Source: an uncultured Methanobrevibacter sp. (GTDB taxonomy: Archaea > Methanobacteriota > Methanobacteria > Methanobacteriales > Methanobacteriaceae). From it: a stretch of 64,000 bases of DNA. Positions 1 through 9,637 of this stretch are shown here, in pieces. The DNA is taken from the NCBI RefSeq assembly GCF_902769175.1, contig NZ_CACXNW010000013.1, forward strand, positions 32,621 to 96,620. Reading direction: 5' to 3'. The translations under genes and the position numbers were made by a program. Numbering within the stretch: the first letter of the stretch is position 1; each line of letters starts with the position of its first letter. The notes under the pieces were generated by a model. It was not told where the DNA came from, did not search any database, and worked only from the letters and a program-made list of their open reading frames with translations.

Positions 1-244
1 TAAAAATTAATTTTAATTTAAAGAAGCTTTTAAAATTATAAATTATTTAATTCAATATAGTTAAATTATAAATTATTTAATTTCAACAAAAGATTATTTA
101 ATTTATATTTTTTTAGTTTCAATATATTTGTTTAATTTATAAATTTTTTAATTTCAACATAAGGTTATTAATTTATAAATTATTCAAATTCAATATACAG
201 TTTTTAAATTATAAAATGACTAAAATTAATCAGAGTTGATATGA
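1..244. repeat. AT-rich intergenic region with degenerate ~35-bp repeats
   Basis: About five degenerate copies of a unit of the form 'tttataaattatttaattt' followed by 'caatata' or 'caacata' lie between about 30 and 225. They are roughly 31-38 bp apart. No ORF is present. The promoter of argH must lie here, but the extreme AT content prevents naming one TATA box. Confidence 0.5.
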
Positions 245-1663
245 TTGAAAATTAGAACTGGCAGACTCGAAAAGGAAATGACCGATGAGGCAGCAGTATA
301 CACTTCTTCATTGGAATTTGATAGATTTATCTTTGATGCAGATATTCAATGCAATTATGCTCACACTTCAATGCTTAAGGCTCAAGGAATCATTGATGAG
401 GAAATCGCTGATAAAATCCTTGAAGCATTGGACAAGCTAAGTGATGAAGGTTTTGATGCACTTGAATTTGACCATTCTGTTGAGGATGTTCACATGGCTG
501 TAGAAAACTATGTTACCAAGCTTGTAGGTCCTGAAGCAGGATTTATGCATACTGCAAAGTCAAGAAATGATCAAGTTGCAACAGGTATAAGATTATTGTT
601 GAGAGACAGAATAACTGAAATTCAAATTGGAATTCTTGAATTCATTGAAGGAATCCTTGAACTTGCAAAAGAGCATAAGGAAACAGTTATGATCGGATAC
701 ACTCACTTGCAGCATGCTCAGCCTGTCACTTTGGCTCATCACTTGATGGCTCATGCACAGGCATTGAAAAGAGATTACCAAAGATTGGATGACACCTATA
801 AAAGAGTCAATCTAAACCCATTAGGTTCTGCTGCAATGGCTACTACAAGTTTCCCAATTGACAGAGACTTAACCACACAACTTCTTGGATTTGACGATTA
901 TTTGGAAAATTCTATGGATGGAGTTTCTTCAAGAGACCATATCGCTGAAACTGTATTTGATCTCAGTGCTCTTTGCACTACATTATCAAAGATTTGTGAA
1001 GAACTGGTTCTTTGGAGCACTTATGAATTTGGAATCGTCTCAATGGCAGATGAATACTCTTCAACTTCATCAATCATGCCTCAAAAGAAAAATCCTGATG
1101 TTGCAGAAGTGGCAAGGTCTAAATGTGCTATTGTAAATGGAGAGCTTGTAACCATTTTAACCATATTGAAAGCTATTCCATACACTTACAACAGAGATTT
1201 GCAGGAAATCACCCCTCACTTATGGAATGCCTGTGATGTAGCTTATGACACTTTAAAGATAGTCAATCACATGCTTTTAACTGTCACTTTCAATACAGAA
1301 AGATGCTTGGAACTTGCAGGAGCAAACTTTGCTACAGCTACCGATTTAGCTGACATTATGCTAAGGGAAAGAAAAATACCATTCAGAACAGCTCATAAGA
1401 TTGTCGGAAGAATTGTTAATGAAGCTGTAGCTGAAGGAGTAAACCCAAGTGATATCGATGGTGCATATGTAGACAATGTAGCAGAAGAGCTTGGATTTGA
1501 AAAGTTGAATCTTGATGATGAATTGATTCACAATGCATTGAATCCAATTGAAAACGTCAAAATAAGAAACGTTCCAGGAGGGCCTTCTCCAGAAATGGTT
1601 CAATTGGCTATTGACAATATGAACATATTTTTAGATAATGAATTTGAAAAGCAAGGAATCTAA
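245..1663 (+). CDS. argH: Argininosuccinate lyase
   Basis: Cleaves argininosuccinate to arginine and fumarate, the last step of arginine biosynthesis, in the cytoplasm. The 472-residue length is typical for the fumarase/aspartase superfamily. Near residue 102 is the conserved HTAKSRNDQ segment, and near residues 275-284 the superfamily signature [10 protein letters not shown] with the catalytic serine loop. The start is a TTG: the ATG four bases upstream is in another frame and stops after four codons. The encoded N-terminus ([11 protein letters not shown]) fits the family. No other arginine gene is adjacent. Confidence 0.95.
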   Translation: MKIRTGRLEKEMTDEAAVYTSSLEFDRFIFDADIQCNYAHTSMLKAQGIIDEEIADKILEALDKLSDEGFDALEFDHSVEDVHMAVENYVTKLVGPEAGFMHTAKSRNDQVATGIRLLLRDRITEIQIGILEFIEGILELAKEHKETVMIGYTHLQHAQPVTLAHHLMAHAQALKRDYQRLDDTYKRVNLNPLGSAAMATTSFPIDRDLTTQLLGFDDYLENSMDGVSSRDHIAETVFDLSALCTTLSKICEELVLWSTYEFGIVSMADEYSSTSSIMPQKKNPDVAEVARSKCAIVNGELVTILTILKAIPYTYNRDLQEITPHLWNACDVAYDTLKIVNHMLLTVTFNTERCLELAGANFATATDLADIMLRERKIPFRTAHKIVGRIVNEAVAEGVNPSDIDGAYVDNVAEELGFEKLNLDDELIHNALNPIENVKIRNVPGGPSPEMVQLAIDNMNIFLDNEFEKQGI

Positions 1664-1909
1664 TTGTTTTTCATTTCAATTATTTTATTTTTTTCAATAA
1701 TTTATAACTATTGTTAAATAATTAGAAAAGCAGAATAAAAATTTAAAGTTTAAAAAAAAATTTGGTATAGAAAAACTCAAAGTAAAAAACTAAATATGTA
1801 AAATGTATAGTAAAAGGCTAAAAATATAAAAAATCTAAGAAAAAATTATTATTATATAATTTTAAATCATTTTAAACTAGAATTCCTAAGTTTTCTAAAT
1901 GGTGAAACT

Positions 1910-3073
1910 ATGGTATATGATACTTATACTCTTTTAAAGCATATAAACAGAATCAGAGAGGAAATTGGTCATGAAACGGTGGAAATAGACATTAAGGAAG
2001 TTTTATTTGACCATGAAACAAATGAATTATGGATTATTACTGATGACCGTCCAGACAAGTCTGCAATTATTGGAAAAGGAGGATGGGTTGTTGGAAGGCT
2101 TAGGGAAGAGCTTGGAATAGGAAGCATTCATGTTGAAAGCTATTCTGATTTTCTGCAAAAAGAGTATAGAATGAATCTTTCATTAAAAAAATTGGAGTCC
2201 TATATAAAGGATAATCAAAACAAATTGGATTATGGCACTTTGATTGCATTGAATAATTTGATTGACATTTTAAGAATCAAATTGGAAAACTTATATTCAT
2301 TCAACTTTTACAGCTATTTTAAAGAATTGGAAGAAAGCCCATATAGCTATTTCGAAGCGGAAAAGCCGGTTGCTGTTGTAGCATTGTCTGGAGGAACTGA
2401 TAGTAGCTTCTCTCTAATATTAGCTAAAAAATTAGGATTTAATCCAATAGCTATTACAGTTGATCCAGGTACAATAGTGCTTCCAAGGCAGTTCAAACAA
2501 AACATAGATAAGTTGGTAGCTGATTTAGACGTTTCCCATAAATATATTGAAGTTGACTATGCCGATTTGATTGAAGAGTCATTTACAGGAAGATTCCACC
2601 CTTGCGGAAGATGTTCAAAGGTCATTGAAGAGACAGTTTATAGATATGCACTTGACAATGACATTCCGATAGTCATTTTTGGTGACATGTTGGCTACTGG
2701 AAGCCAATGCATTACAGAACAATTCCTGACAATTGGTGAAGATATTGAAAGTGGGGAAGATTCTTTAAAAATTGATGAAACTGATAAAATTGAACCAACT
2801 GATGTAGATAAGGAAATTGAAATTAATAAAATTATTAGGCTCAACTTACCTGCTTCATTATCCGTGTCAAAATTAGAAAACAAATCATTAACTGTGCATT
2901 ATAATTTAAACAAATTTAAAGGATTTGGGTGCCCTCTCTTGTATGAAGTTCATAAGAAGTTTCCTCATATGAAAAAGTATTCCATACAGAGAATTTTAAG
3001 GGAAACCCGTTCAGGTGTATTGGAACCTGGTGAAGCATTAGACTTGATTTGGAGCTTTTATAATACTGGCTGA
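1910..3073 (+). CDS. KH-domain / PP-loop ATPase fusion (predicted tRNA-modifying or N-type ATP pyrophosphatase)
   Basis: The N-terminal part carries a KH-like RNA-binding signature IIGKGGWVVGRLREELG near residues 52-69. The second half has a PP-loop ATP pyrophosphatase signature SGGTDSS near residue 160, followed by a CGRC motif near residues 232-235 and a late Cys (GFGCPLL), suggesting a metal or Fe-S site. PP-loop enzymes adenylate a substrate before sulfur or nitrogen transfer, and with a KH domain an RNA substrate is likely. That role is inference. A short acidic insert (about residues 278-310) separates the CGRC region from the conserved C-terminus. A small zinc-ribbon gene follows in the same direction. 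Confidence 0.8.
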   Translation: MVYDTYTLLKHINRIREEIGHETVEIDIKEVLFDHETNELWIITDDRPDKSAIIGKGGWVVGRLREELGIGSIHVESYSDFLQKEYRMNLSLKKLESYIKDNQNKLDYGTLIALNNLIDILRIKLENLYSFNFYSYFKELEESPYSYFEAEKPVAVVALSGGTDSSFSLILAKKLGFNPIAITVDPGTIVLPRQFKQNIDKLVADLDVSHKYIEVDYADLIEESFTGRFHPCGRCSKVIEETVYRYALDNDIPIVIFGDMLATGSQCITEQFLTIGEDIESGEDSLKIDETDKIEPTDVDKEIEINKIIRLNLPASLSVSKLENKSLTVHYNLNKFKGFGCPLLYEVHKKFPHMKKYSIQRILRETRSGVLEPGEALDLIWSFYNTG

Positions 3074-3237
3074 TATTTAGTGGAATTGATAATAATATTT
3101 ATTGAATGTTTTTCACTTCCATTAATTTGAAAATTTTTTAATTATTGGGTGAAAATATTTTTTTGTTATTTGAAAACTTTTTAATATATTGAGTAAAAAT
3201 ATATTATTGTAATTTAAAAAATTATTAAGGTGATAAT

Positions 3238-3513
3238 ATGAAAAAACATGTTTGTCCACGTTGCGGTTCAAGTAATATTGATTGGATCATTCCACAGGTT
3301 TGGTCTAAATGGGTTTGCAAGGATTGTTCCTACACAGGTCCTGCTATTGAAGCTGATGAAGATTTAATCAATGAGATTAAAGCTGATTGGGAGGAAAATA
3401 AGGAAAAGTATCTTGAAGAGGAAGATATTAGGGCTCAACGAATATTATCCGGTGAAGAAAAACGTTTAGATGATGAAATGGAATTGGAAGAGGAAGATGA
3501 ATTAAGTGATTAA
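3238..3513 (+). CDS. Small zinc-ribbon protein with acidic tail
   Basis: A 91-residue protein starting with a treble-clef/zinc-ribbon pattern: CPRCGSS near residue 6 and CKDCSYTG near residue 28. An acidic, Glu-rich tail follows (residues 40-91). The start ATG has a GGTGAT ribosome site a few bases upstream. Small proteins of this type are common in Methanobacteriales and often bind nucleic acids or polymerases, but no specific role is visible. It lies 164 bp after the KH/PP-loop ATPase, on the same strand. Confidence 0.75.
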   Translation: MKKHVCPRCGSSNIDWIIPQVWSKWVCKDCSYTGPAIEADEDLINEIKADWEENKEKYLEEEDIRAQRILSGEEKRLDDEMELEEEDELSD

Positions 3514-3663
3514 GAGCTTGACAAGAAATTAGAGGAATTAGATTTATAAATTCTTATGAAAATTATATTAAATTTTATATACTTTATTAAACAAATTATA
3601 ATTTGATATATCGAATTTGTAAAATCTTATATTTTTATGAACTTTTATGTTTGAGGTGAAATT

Positions 3664-4269
3664 ATGCCTAGTTTTTTAAATTTACGTGGAAATAACAATG
3701 ACTCTAAATACCCTAGATTAGTTAGGGAAGGAATTAAATTAGGAGTTAATTATAAAAGATTTAGTAAAGAGCCTATTTTAGGCAAAAACATTTTACTTAG
3801 ATCCAACACTGTTATTTATAATGATGTAATCATTGGAGATGATTTTAAAACTGGACATAATGTTGTTGTAAGGGATCATACTACAATCGGCAATGATGTA
3901 TTGATTGGTACAAACACTGTTATTGAAGGTGGATGTGAGATTGGAAACAATGTAAGCATTCAATCCAATGTATACATTCCAAGAAACAGTGTCATTGAAG
4001 ACAATGTATTCATTGGTCCTTGTGCCTGCTTTACCAATGACAGATATCCTGTCAGAGTTGAATATGAATTGAAAGGACCTCAACTTAGAAAAGGATGTTC
4101 TGTTGGTGGAAATACAACATTCTTATCAAATATAGAAGTTGGTGAAGGAGCTATTGTAGCTGCAGGTGCAGTTGTAACCCGTAGTGTACCTCCTTATTAC
4201 TTGGCTATTGGTACTCCGGCTAAAATCAAGCCATTACCTACTTCATTAAGAGTTCCAAATATGATCTAA
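3664..4269 (+). CDS. Left-handed beta-helix (hexapeptide repeat) acyltransferase
   Basis: A 201-residue protein of the LbetaH acyltransferase family. From about residue 35 to 170 it repeats [I/V]-G-x-x-x-x hexads (for example '[19 protein letters not shown]'). It ends with the family's closing segment, '[25 protein letters not shown]'. Close relatives N- or O-acetylate sugar nucleotides for surface polysaccharides (WbpD/WlbB type), so a role in envelope glycan synthesis is likely, in line with the other sugar genes of the window. GAGGTG precedes the ATG. Confidence 0.85.
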   Translation: MPSFLNLRGNNNDSKYPRLVREGIKLGVNYKRFSKEPILGKNILLRSNTVIYNDVIIGDDFKTGHNVVVRDHTTIGNDVLIGTNTVIEGGCEIGNNVSIQSNVYIPRNSVIEDNVFIGPCACFTNDRYPVRVEYELKGPQLRKGCSVGGNTTFLSNIEVGEGAIVAAGAVVTRSVPPYYLAIGTPAKIKPLPTSLRVPNMI

Positions 4270-4459
4270 TTTGGAATCTTTTCTTTTTCTTTTTTTGAAT
4301 TGTTTTTTTCTAAAAGTTTATATCTTATTTTTTTTAATCTTTTTATAATCGTTAATTTATTCTTTTTTCTTTTTTGAATTGTTTTTTTCTAAAAGTTTAT
4401 ATCTTATTTTTTTTAATCTTTTTTATAATCCTTATTTTTTCTAAAATTATTTATCATAT
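4270..4459. repeat. 79-bp tandem direct duplication
   Basis: The block starting 'ttttttgaattgtttttttc' near 4291 recurs at 4370, an offset of 79 bp, with only small indels in T-runs. It lies directly downstream of the acyltransferase gene and encodes nothing. Confidence 0.8.
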
Positions 4460-4500
4460 ATTTTTAAATATTTTTCATATCGTTAATTTATTCTTTTTAA

Positions 4501-4596
4501 AAATCTTAATTTTTTAAATTTTTCAAATCTTAATTTTTTAAATTTTTCAAATCTTAATTTTTTAAATTTTTCAAATCTTAATTTTTTAAATTTTTC
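4501..4596. repeat. 24-bp tandem repeat, four perfect copies
   Basis: Four exact copies of a 24-bp unit beginning 'aaatcttaattttttaaa' at 4501, 4525, 4549 and 4573. A fifth copy breaks down after seven bases. There are no spacers, so this is not a CRISPR array. The rest of 4597-4896 is AT-rich without genes and must hold the promoter of the ferredoxin/reductase pair. Confidence 0.9.
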
Positions 4597-4896
4597 AAAT
4601 CTTTTTTGGATTTTGATTTTTTTATTTCTATAATTTTCTTTTTTTAATTAATTTATTTAGTTGAAATGCTTATTTTTTTATTTTTATTTATTTTTTTTAA
4701 CTATTTAACTAAATATTAATTAATTTTCCTTTTTTTAACCTTAAAGGTTATATATAATAAAAAAGATATAATTTTATGTTATATACTATAATTTTATATT
4801 TAAAATATTCTGATTTCTTTCATTTTTTTGTTTAATATTTTAAATAATAGGATTTTATACTAATTATTAATTTAAATTTATTATGGAGATAATATA

Positions 4897-5061
4897 ATGA
4901 TATTAAAAGAGTGGTGTTCTTATTGCGGTTGTTGCGCAGGTGTTTGTGTAAGAAACTGCATAGAAGTAAAAGAATATTCTTTGGTTTTTGATGAAAACTG
5001 TAACAACTGTGGAATTTGTGTAGATGCATGCCCATTAGCAGCATTGGAAATGGAAGAATAG
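4897..5061 (+). CDS. Small 2[4Fe-4S] ferredoxin
   Basis: A 54-residue ORF with two Fe-S motifs: an N-terminal CSYCGCCAGVC...C (Cys 7, 10, 12, 13, 17, 21) and a classical CNNCGICVDACP (Cys 35, 38, 41, 45). The ATG follows a GGAGA ribosome site at 4885-4889. It ends 21 bp before the geranylgeranyl reductase start, so the two are almost certainly co-transcribed. It is likely the electron donor to that reductase: archaeal GGR needs a low-potential donor, and a ferredoxin gene beside GGR is a known arrangement in methanogens. It is short enough to be missed by length-filtered gene callers. Confidence 0.9.
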   Translation: MILKEWCSYCGCCAGVCVRNCIEVKEYSLVFDENCNNCGICVDACPLAALEMEE

Positions 5062-5082
5062 ATAGATTGGGGATGAATTATT

Positions 5083-6270
5083 ATGATTAAAACTGATGTA
5101 TTAGTTATTGGTGCAGGACCTGCTGGTTCCACTGCTGCAAGATTTGCAGCAAAAGGCGGGGCAAAAGTAATTCTCATGGATAAGAAATCTGAAATCGGTG
5201 CTCCTAAAAGATGTGCAGAAGGAGTTTCCAAAAGAACCTTTGAAATCTTAGAGCTTGAAGCAGATCCTCATTGGATTACCCAAGAAATTGAAGGTATAAG
5301 ATTAATTGCTCCTGATGGAACTGATGTATGGCTTACTAATGATGTAGTTGAATTGCCTGAAGCAGGTTACATCTTAGAAAGAAAGGTCTTTGACAAACAC
5401 TTAGCTATGGAAGCAGGTAGAGAAGGAGTAGAAATCAGAATCAAAACCCAAGCAAAAGGTCTTAAAAAAGAAGAAGACGGATCATACACTGTTACCTGTG
5501 AATGTATGGGTGAAGTTTACGACATTAATGCTAAAATCCTTATCGGTGCAGACGGTTCTGAAAGTCATGTAGCTAAATGGGCAGGACTTAAAGCTATCAC
5601 CAAACCTAAACACATGGAAGCTGGTGTACAGTTTGAAATGTGTAATGCTAAAATGGAAAGAAATTATGTTCTTGAGTTCTACTTCGGTAGCGTAGCTCCT
5701 GGTGGTTACTTCTGGCTTTTCCCTAAAGGAGACGATATCGTAAATGCAGGACTTGCTATCATTCCTGAAATGGCTGAAAAATCTGCATATGAATACTTGG
5801 TTGATGCTGTAAACAACTGTTATGCACTTAAGGATGCTCAACCTGTTGAATTGAATGTAGGTGGAGACCCTGTTGGCGGACTTGTTAAGGAAATGTACAA
5901 TGACAACATTATGCTTTGTGGAGATGCTGCAAGCCAAGTTAACCCATTAACCGGTGGAGGAATTACCAGTGGTATTACTGGTGGTAAGTTAGCTGGTCAA
6001 ACAGCTGCTGAAGCTATTGCGGCAGGAGACTGCTCTAAAAAATTCCTTAAGAAATATGCTGAATTGGTTGACGAAGCTATGGGTCACGTTATGGATAAAT
6101 ACAGCAAAGCTTGTGACTACTTATGGAGCTTAGACGACGATGACTTAAACAGCATTGCTCATGCTTTCAGAGGTCTTGAGTTTACCACACTTGGTACTAC
6201 TGAACTTGTTAAGGCTTTAATTAAAGTTCAACCAAGTGCAGCTTTAAAATTACGTAAATTGTTCTTATAA
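5083..6270 (+). CDS. Digeranylgeranylglycerophospholipid reductase (geranylgeranyl reductase family)
   Basis: An FAD-dependent reductase that saturates the isoprenoid chains of archaeal membrane lipids. The 395-residue protein begins with the dinucleotide-binding motif VIGAGPAGSTAARFA (residues 7-21). It has the family's KRCAEG segment near residue 43, 'YWLFPKG'-type residues (YFWLFPKGDD) near 210, and the FAD-binding CGDAASQVNPLTGGG near 280. A GGGGATGAA ribosome site precedes the ATG. Its partner ferredoxin lies just upstream. Codon use is more optimised than in neighbours, consistent with strong expression. Confidence 0.92.
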   Translation: MIKTDVLVIGAGPAGSTAARFAAKGGAKVILMDKKSEIGAPKRCAEGVSKRTFEILELEADPHWITQEIEGIRLIAPDGTDVWLTNDVVELPEAGYILERKVFDKHLAMEAGREGVEIRIKTQAKGLKKEEDGSYTVTCECMGEVYDINAKILIGADGSESHVAKWAGLKAITKPKHMEAGVQFEMCNAKMERNYVLEFYFGSVAPGGYFWLFPKGDDIVNAGLAIIPEMAEKSAYEYLVDAVNNCYALKDAQPVELNVGGDPVGGLVKEMYNDNIMLCGDAASQVNPLTGGGITSGITGGKLAGQTAAEAIAAGDCSKKFLKKYAELVDEAMGHVMDKYSKACDYLWSLDDDDLNSIAHAFRGLEFTTLGTTELVKALIKVQPSAALKLRKLFL

Positions 6271-6312
6271 TTTGGCTTTTCAATTGCCTTTGGCAATGAA
6301 AACCGGAACCAA

Positions 6313-6350
6313 AATTCTTTTCACATAGTGGAAGGAATTTCTTTTTTTAT
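6313..6350 (+). terminator. Hairpin plus T-tract terminator after geranylgeranyl reductase
   Basis: Arms 'aattcttttcac' (6313-6324) and 'gtggaaggaatt' (6328-6339) pair over 12 positions, with G-U pairs and a 3-nt loop, followed by a T-rich run. A second hairpin just upstream pairs 'tttcaattgcc' with 'ggcaatgaaa' with one bulged base. Confidence 0.7.
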
Positions 6351-6376
6351 TTTCTATTTTTTTTTAAATTTTTTAT

Positions 6377-6520
6377 TCAGTTTTTATTTTCATTTAGTTT
6401 TTTTTTTATTCTTTTTTTATTCAGTTTTTATTTCATTTCAGTTTTTTTATTCTTATTTATTCAGTTTTTATTTCATTTCAGTTTTTTTATTCTTATTTAT
6501 TCAGTATTAATTTCATTTCA
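6377..6520. repeat. 40-bp tandem repeat
   Basis: Units starting 'tcagtttttatttcatttca' begin at 6421, 6461 and (partial) 6501. A degenerate copy precedes at 6377. A 60-codon open frame running across it is a by-product of the T-rich repeat. The remaining bases to 6733 are AT-rich and precede galE. Confidence 0.85.
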
Positions 6521-6733
6521 TTTTTATTAAATTCTTATTACTTATTTCACTTTTTTTCTAATAATTTTCCTTTATTTTATAAAATAAATGATAAAAGTTA
6601 AATATAAATTAAAATAAAGATATAATTAATATAATTAATAAAACATAGAAACTAAATTAATTTTTAAAATTAAATGAGGAATAAATGTCTTATTGATTTT
6701 TAAAATAAGAAAATTATTAACTTTTGTGATATT

Positions 6734-7708
6734 ATGATTTTAGTTACTGGTGGGGCCGGATACATTGGGTCCCATGTTAATAAACTGCTAAATAATTCAG
6801 GTTATGAGACAATAGTCTTTGATAATTTATCCAAAGGCCATAAATATGCCGTTAAATGGGGTAAACTAGTCAATGCTGATTTAAGCGATACAGAAAAGGT
6901 CCGGGAAATATTCCAGGAAAATGACATTGATGCTGTAATGCACTTTGCTGCATTTTCATCTGTAGCTGAATCTGTTGAAGAGCCTGAAAAATACATTCAA
7001 AACAACTATGAAAATACCTTGAATTTGCTCCAAGTGATGAAGGAATTTAGAGTAAACAAATTTATTTTCTCATCTACTGCAGCATTATATGGAATACCAA
7101 AATCCATTCCAATTACTGAAGAGAATGAATTGAACCCGATCAATCCTTATGGGGAATCAAAATTAATGGTTGAAAATCTCTTAAAGGATGAATCTGATTT
7201 CGGTCCTTTAAAATATGTTTCTCTTAGATATTTCAATGCAGCAGGTGCAGACTTGGATTGTGAAATAGGTGAAGACCACAATCCTGAAACTCATTTGATT
7301 CCTTTGGTTTTAGATGCAGCAATTGGAAAAAGAGGTAGCATTTCCATTTTTGGAGATGACTATGCCACACCTGACGGCACATGCATAAGGGATTACATTC
7401 ATGTAAATGACTTGGCAGATGCTCATTTGAAGGCATTGCAATATTTGGAAGAGCCTTTCAATGACAGCAATATTTTTAATTTAGGTAATGGCAGTGGATT
7501 TTCTGTAAAGGATGTTATTGAAACTTGCAAAAAGGTTACAGATGTTGACTTTGATGTAAAGATTGAAGAGAGACGTCCAGGAGATCCTGATATTTTAATT
7601 GCTGATTCCAAAAAGGCAGGAGAGATATTGAAATGGAAGCCTGAAATTACCAATTTGGAAGACATTATTGAATCCGCTTGGAAATGGCATAAAAAGATTA
7701 ATCTTTAA
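6734..7708 (+). CDS. galE: UDP-glucose 4-epimerase
   Basis: Interconverts UDP-glucose and UDP-galactose, supplying sugars for envelope polysaccharide and glycoprotein. The 324-residue SDR-type epimerase has the NAD-binding GGAGYIGSH at residues 6-14, the FSSTAALYG strand near 112-120, the catalytic YGESK (Tyr near 139, Lys four residues on), and 'LRYFNAAGA' near 163, all hallmarks of GalE. The ATG follows GTGAT. It may form an operon with the acidic coiled-coil gene 53 bp downstream. Confidence 0.92.
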   Translation: MILVTGGAGYIGSHVNKLLNNSGYETIVFDNLSKGHKYAVKWGKLVNADLSDTEKVREIFQENDIDAVMHFAAFSSVAESVEEPEKYIQNNYENTLNLLQVMKEFRVNKFIFSSTAALYGIPKSIPITEENELNPINPYGESKLMVENLLKDESDFGPLKYVSLRYFNAAGADLDCEIGEDHNPETHLIPLVLDAAIGKRGSISIFGDDYATPDGTCIRDYIHVNDLADAHLKALQYLEEPFNDSNIFNLGNGSGFSVKDVIETCKKVTDVDFDVKIEERRPGDPDILIADSKKAGEILKWKPEITNLEDIIESAWKWHKKINL

Positions 7709-7761
7709 GTTTTTATATTTTATTGAATATCTTTCAAAGCTTTAGAAATTGGGGTGTTTAA

Positions 7762-9183
7762 ATGAATAATGATTTTGATGAAAATGATTACGGCTTTAAT
7801 GATTTTAAAGATGATGAAAATGGTTTCTCAAATGAATTAAATCCTTTTGAATCCAAATTAGTTGACATTCGGATTATTTTGACAAATATGGATTATTTGG
7901 AATTAATATCTAAGGCTGTAAGCAATTTCGACTTATCTAATTTTAATGTAAACATCTCTTCAATAATTCCAAGCCGAAATATTGAAGTGGCTAAAAACAC
8001 CATTGTAGGTGCAGATTTGGTTTTAATAGCTACTGAAAACAACGAGGAAGGCCATCGCCTATATGAAAATCTCAGATCTTCATTAAAAAACGATTTTAAT
8101 TTCATTGAATATCTAAAGCTTCCTTCACTTGAAGAATTGAATGATTATGAATATGACTATAATGAAGACAATATCTTTGAAGATGAGATTGCAAATTCCA
8201 TTATTCGAGGAGGATTATACAGCATATCCAATTTGTCTTCAATAAACAATTCAAAAAGATTGTATAATCAAATAAAAACTGATTTTGATAAGGAATCCTT
8301 GAAATTTGATAAGATTTCCAAAGAAAACGAGCTTTTAATCAAGGAATCCAATTCATTTAGGGAAAGAAATGAAAAGCTGTCTGAAGAGGTAAAGGCACTT
8401 CAAAGGGAATTGGATAAGATCAAATCTGATTATTCAGACTTGAAATCAAGATTTGAAGGTCTTCACAGCAAAAATTCATTGGAAGTTTATTCATTGAATG
8501 ACTTGTGGTATGATCTCTTTGATGAACATTTATCTCAGGATACCTATAAGTTCATTTTAATCAGTACAGACAATTTCCGCCCTAAAAATCTAATGATTGG
8601 CCAAGGAGCCATATGTGCTGAATCCAAAGAGGATGCTTTAGATTGGTTAAAGATTATTAAGACTGCTTTTATCTTATCTGATACAAATAAGCAGGATTTG
8701 GATTATAATAATTTTAAAAGCAATTTCAAATTCGAGGAAATTGAAGAATTCGCTCCAAGCCATTCAGAAAACAGGTCAGTATTCGAAGATTTCCCTAGAT
8801 TTGAAGAGGATAATTCAAATCATGCCGACAATTCCATTTTCAAAAATGAAGATAATGGATTTGATTCTTCCGATGATGATTTCATTTATAATGAAAAATT
8901 TGAAGGAAATTCCAATGAAGATGACTTAGATGATATCTTCAATGAAAAATTGAACCAAAAAGAAAGAAACGAAGAAAGCATTAATGTGTTCAATCTCAAA
9001 TCTCTTAAATCAATGGAAGATGAAGATGATATTGAAGAGGAAATCAGCCGTTATATTAAAGATGATGCTGGTGAAGACCAGTATGTTGAGAATAATGATG
9101 GGGAAGATTATGGCTATGACGGTGAAGATGATGAAGATGATGGAGAGGAGGATTACTCTGCATTTTCCAATCTTTGGAGTTAA
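7762..9183 (+). CDS. Acidic coiled-coil protein of unknown function
   Basis: A 473-residue protein I do not recognise. It has an Asp/Glu/Asn-rich N-terminus (1-30), then a small alpha/beta-looking region (about 32-140). A coiled coil follows (about 165-235, with heptads such as 'LSEEVKALQRELDKIKSDY'). A second compact region (about 240-305) includes 'DTYKFILISTDNFRPKNLMIG'. The tail is strongly acidic and low-complexity (about 320-473). No signal peptide or membrane segment is seen. GGGGTG precedes the ATG. Position right after galE suggests, but does not show, a link to surface-sugar metabolism. Confidence 0.7.
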   Translation: MNNDFDENDYGFNDFKDDENGFSNELNPFESKLVDIRIILTNMDYLELISKAVSNFDLSNFNVNISSIIPSRNIEVAKNTIVGADLVLIATENNEEGHRLYENLRSSLKNDFNFIEYLKLPSLEELNDYEYDYNEDNIFEDEIANSIIRGGLYSISNLSSINNSKRLYNQIKTDFDKESLKFDKISKENELLIKESNSFRERNEKLSEEVKALQRELDKIKSDYSDLKSRFEGLHSKNSLEVYSLNDLWYDLFDEHLSQDTYKFILISTDNFRPKNLMIGQGAICAESKEDALDWLKIIKTAFILSDTNKQDLDYNNFKSNFKFEEIEEFAPSHSENRSVFEDFPRFEEDNSNHADNSIFKNEDNGFDSSDDDFIYNEKFEGNSNEDDLDDIFNEKLNQKERNEESINVFNLKSLKSMEDEDDIEEEISRYIKDDAGEDQYVENNDGEDYGYDGEDDEDDGEEDYSAFSNLWS

Positions 9184-9204
9184 ATATTAACTTTTTTTAT
9201 CTTT

Positions 9205-9299
9205 TTTATCTTTTTCATGCCCTTATTTTTAATTAATTTATTTTTAGTTATTTTTTTATCTTTTTCATGCCCTTATTTTTAATTAATTTATTTTTAGTA
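9205..9299. repeat. 48-bp tandem duplication
   Basis: A stretch containing 'tttttcatgcccttattttt' and 'aattaatttatttttagt' occurs twice back to back, with the second copy starting near 9251. Confidence 0.8.
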
Positions 9300-9497
9300 T
9301 TTTTTTTGAATTATTTTATTTGCTGTATTTTTATTATAAATTATTTTTTAAATTTTTCATTCATTCATTTTTAAATTTTTTTCTAAAAAACATTATTATT
9401 TTTTTTGAATTATTTTATTTGCTGTATTTTTATTATTAATTATTTTTTAAATTTTTCATTCATTCATTTTTAAATTTTTTTCTAAAAAACATTATTA
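9300..9497. repeat. 99-bp tandem duplication
   Basis: Copy 1 spans 9300-9398 and copy 2 spans 9399-9497. They differ at one base (attataaatt versus attattaatt). This is the longest perfect-register duplication in the window. It lies between the acidic coiled-coil gene and purF, and shows nothing else except the purF promoter region after 9500. Confidence 0.9.
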
Positions 9498-9637
9498 TAA
9501 ATATTAGAAAAATTATAAATATTTACATATGATTTTTAACTTAATTGTTTTTTTTAAGTAAGATTAATATTATATTCATTGAATTATAATTATTAAAAAT
9601 TTTTTATTGTCTTAATAGGGTTAATGGAGATTAAATA

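Noticed and set aside
6328..6510. 60-codon plus-strand ORF of Phe/Leu/Tyr-rich sequence
   Set aside because: It lies in the T-rich 40-bp repeat, has no homology or ribosome site, and its composition simply reflects T-runs.
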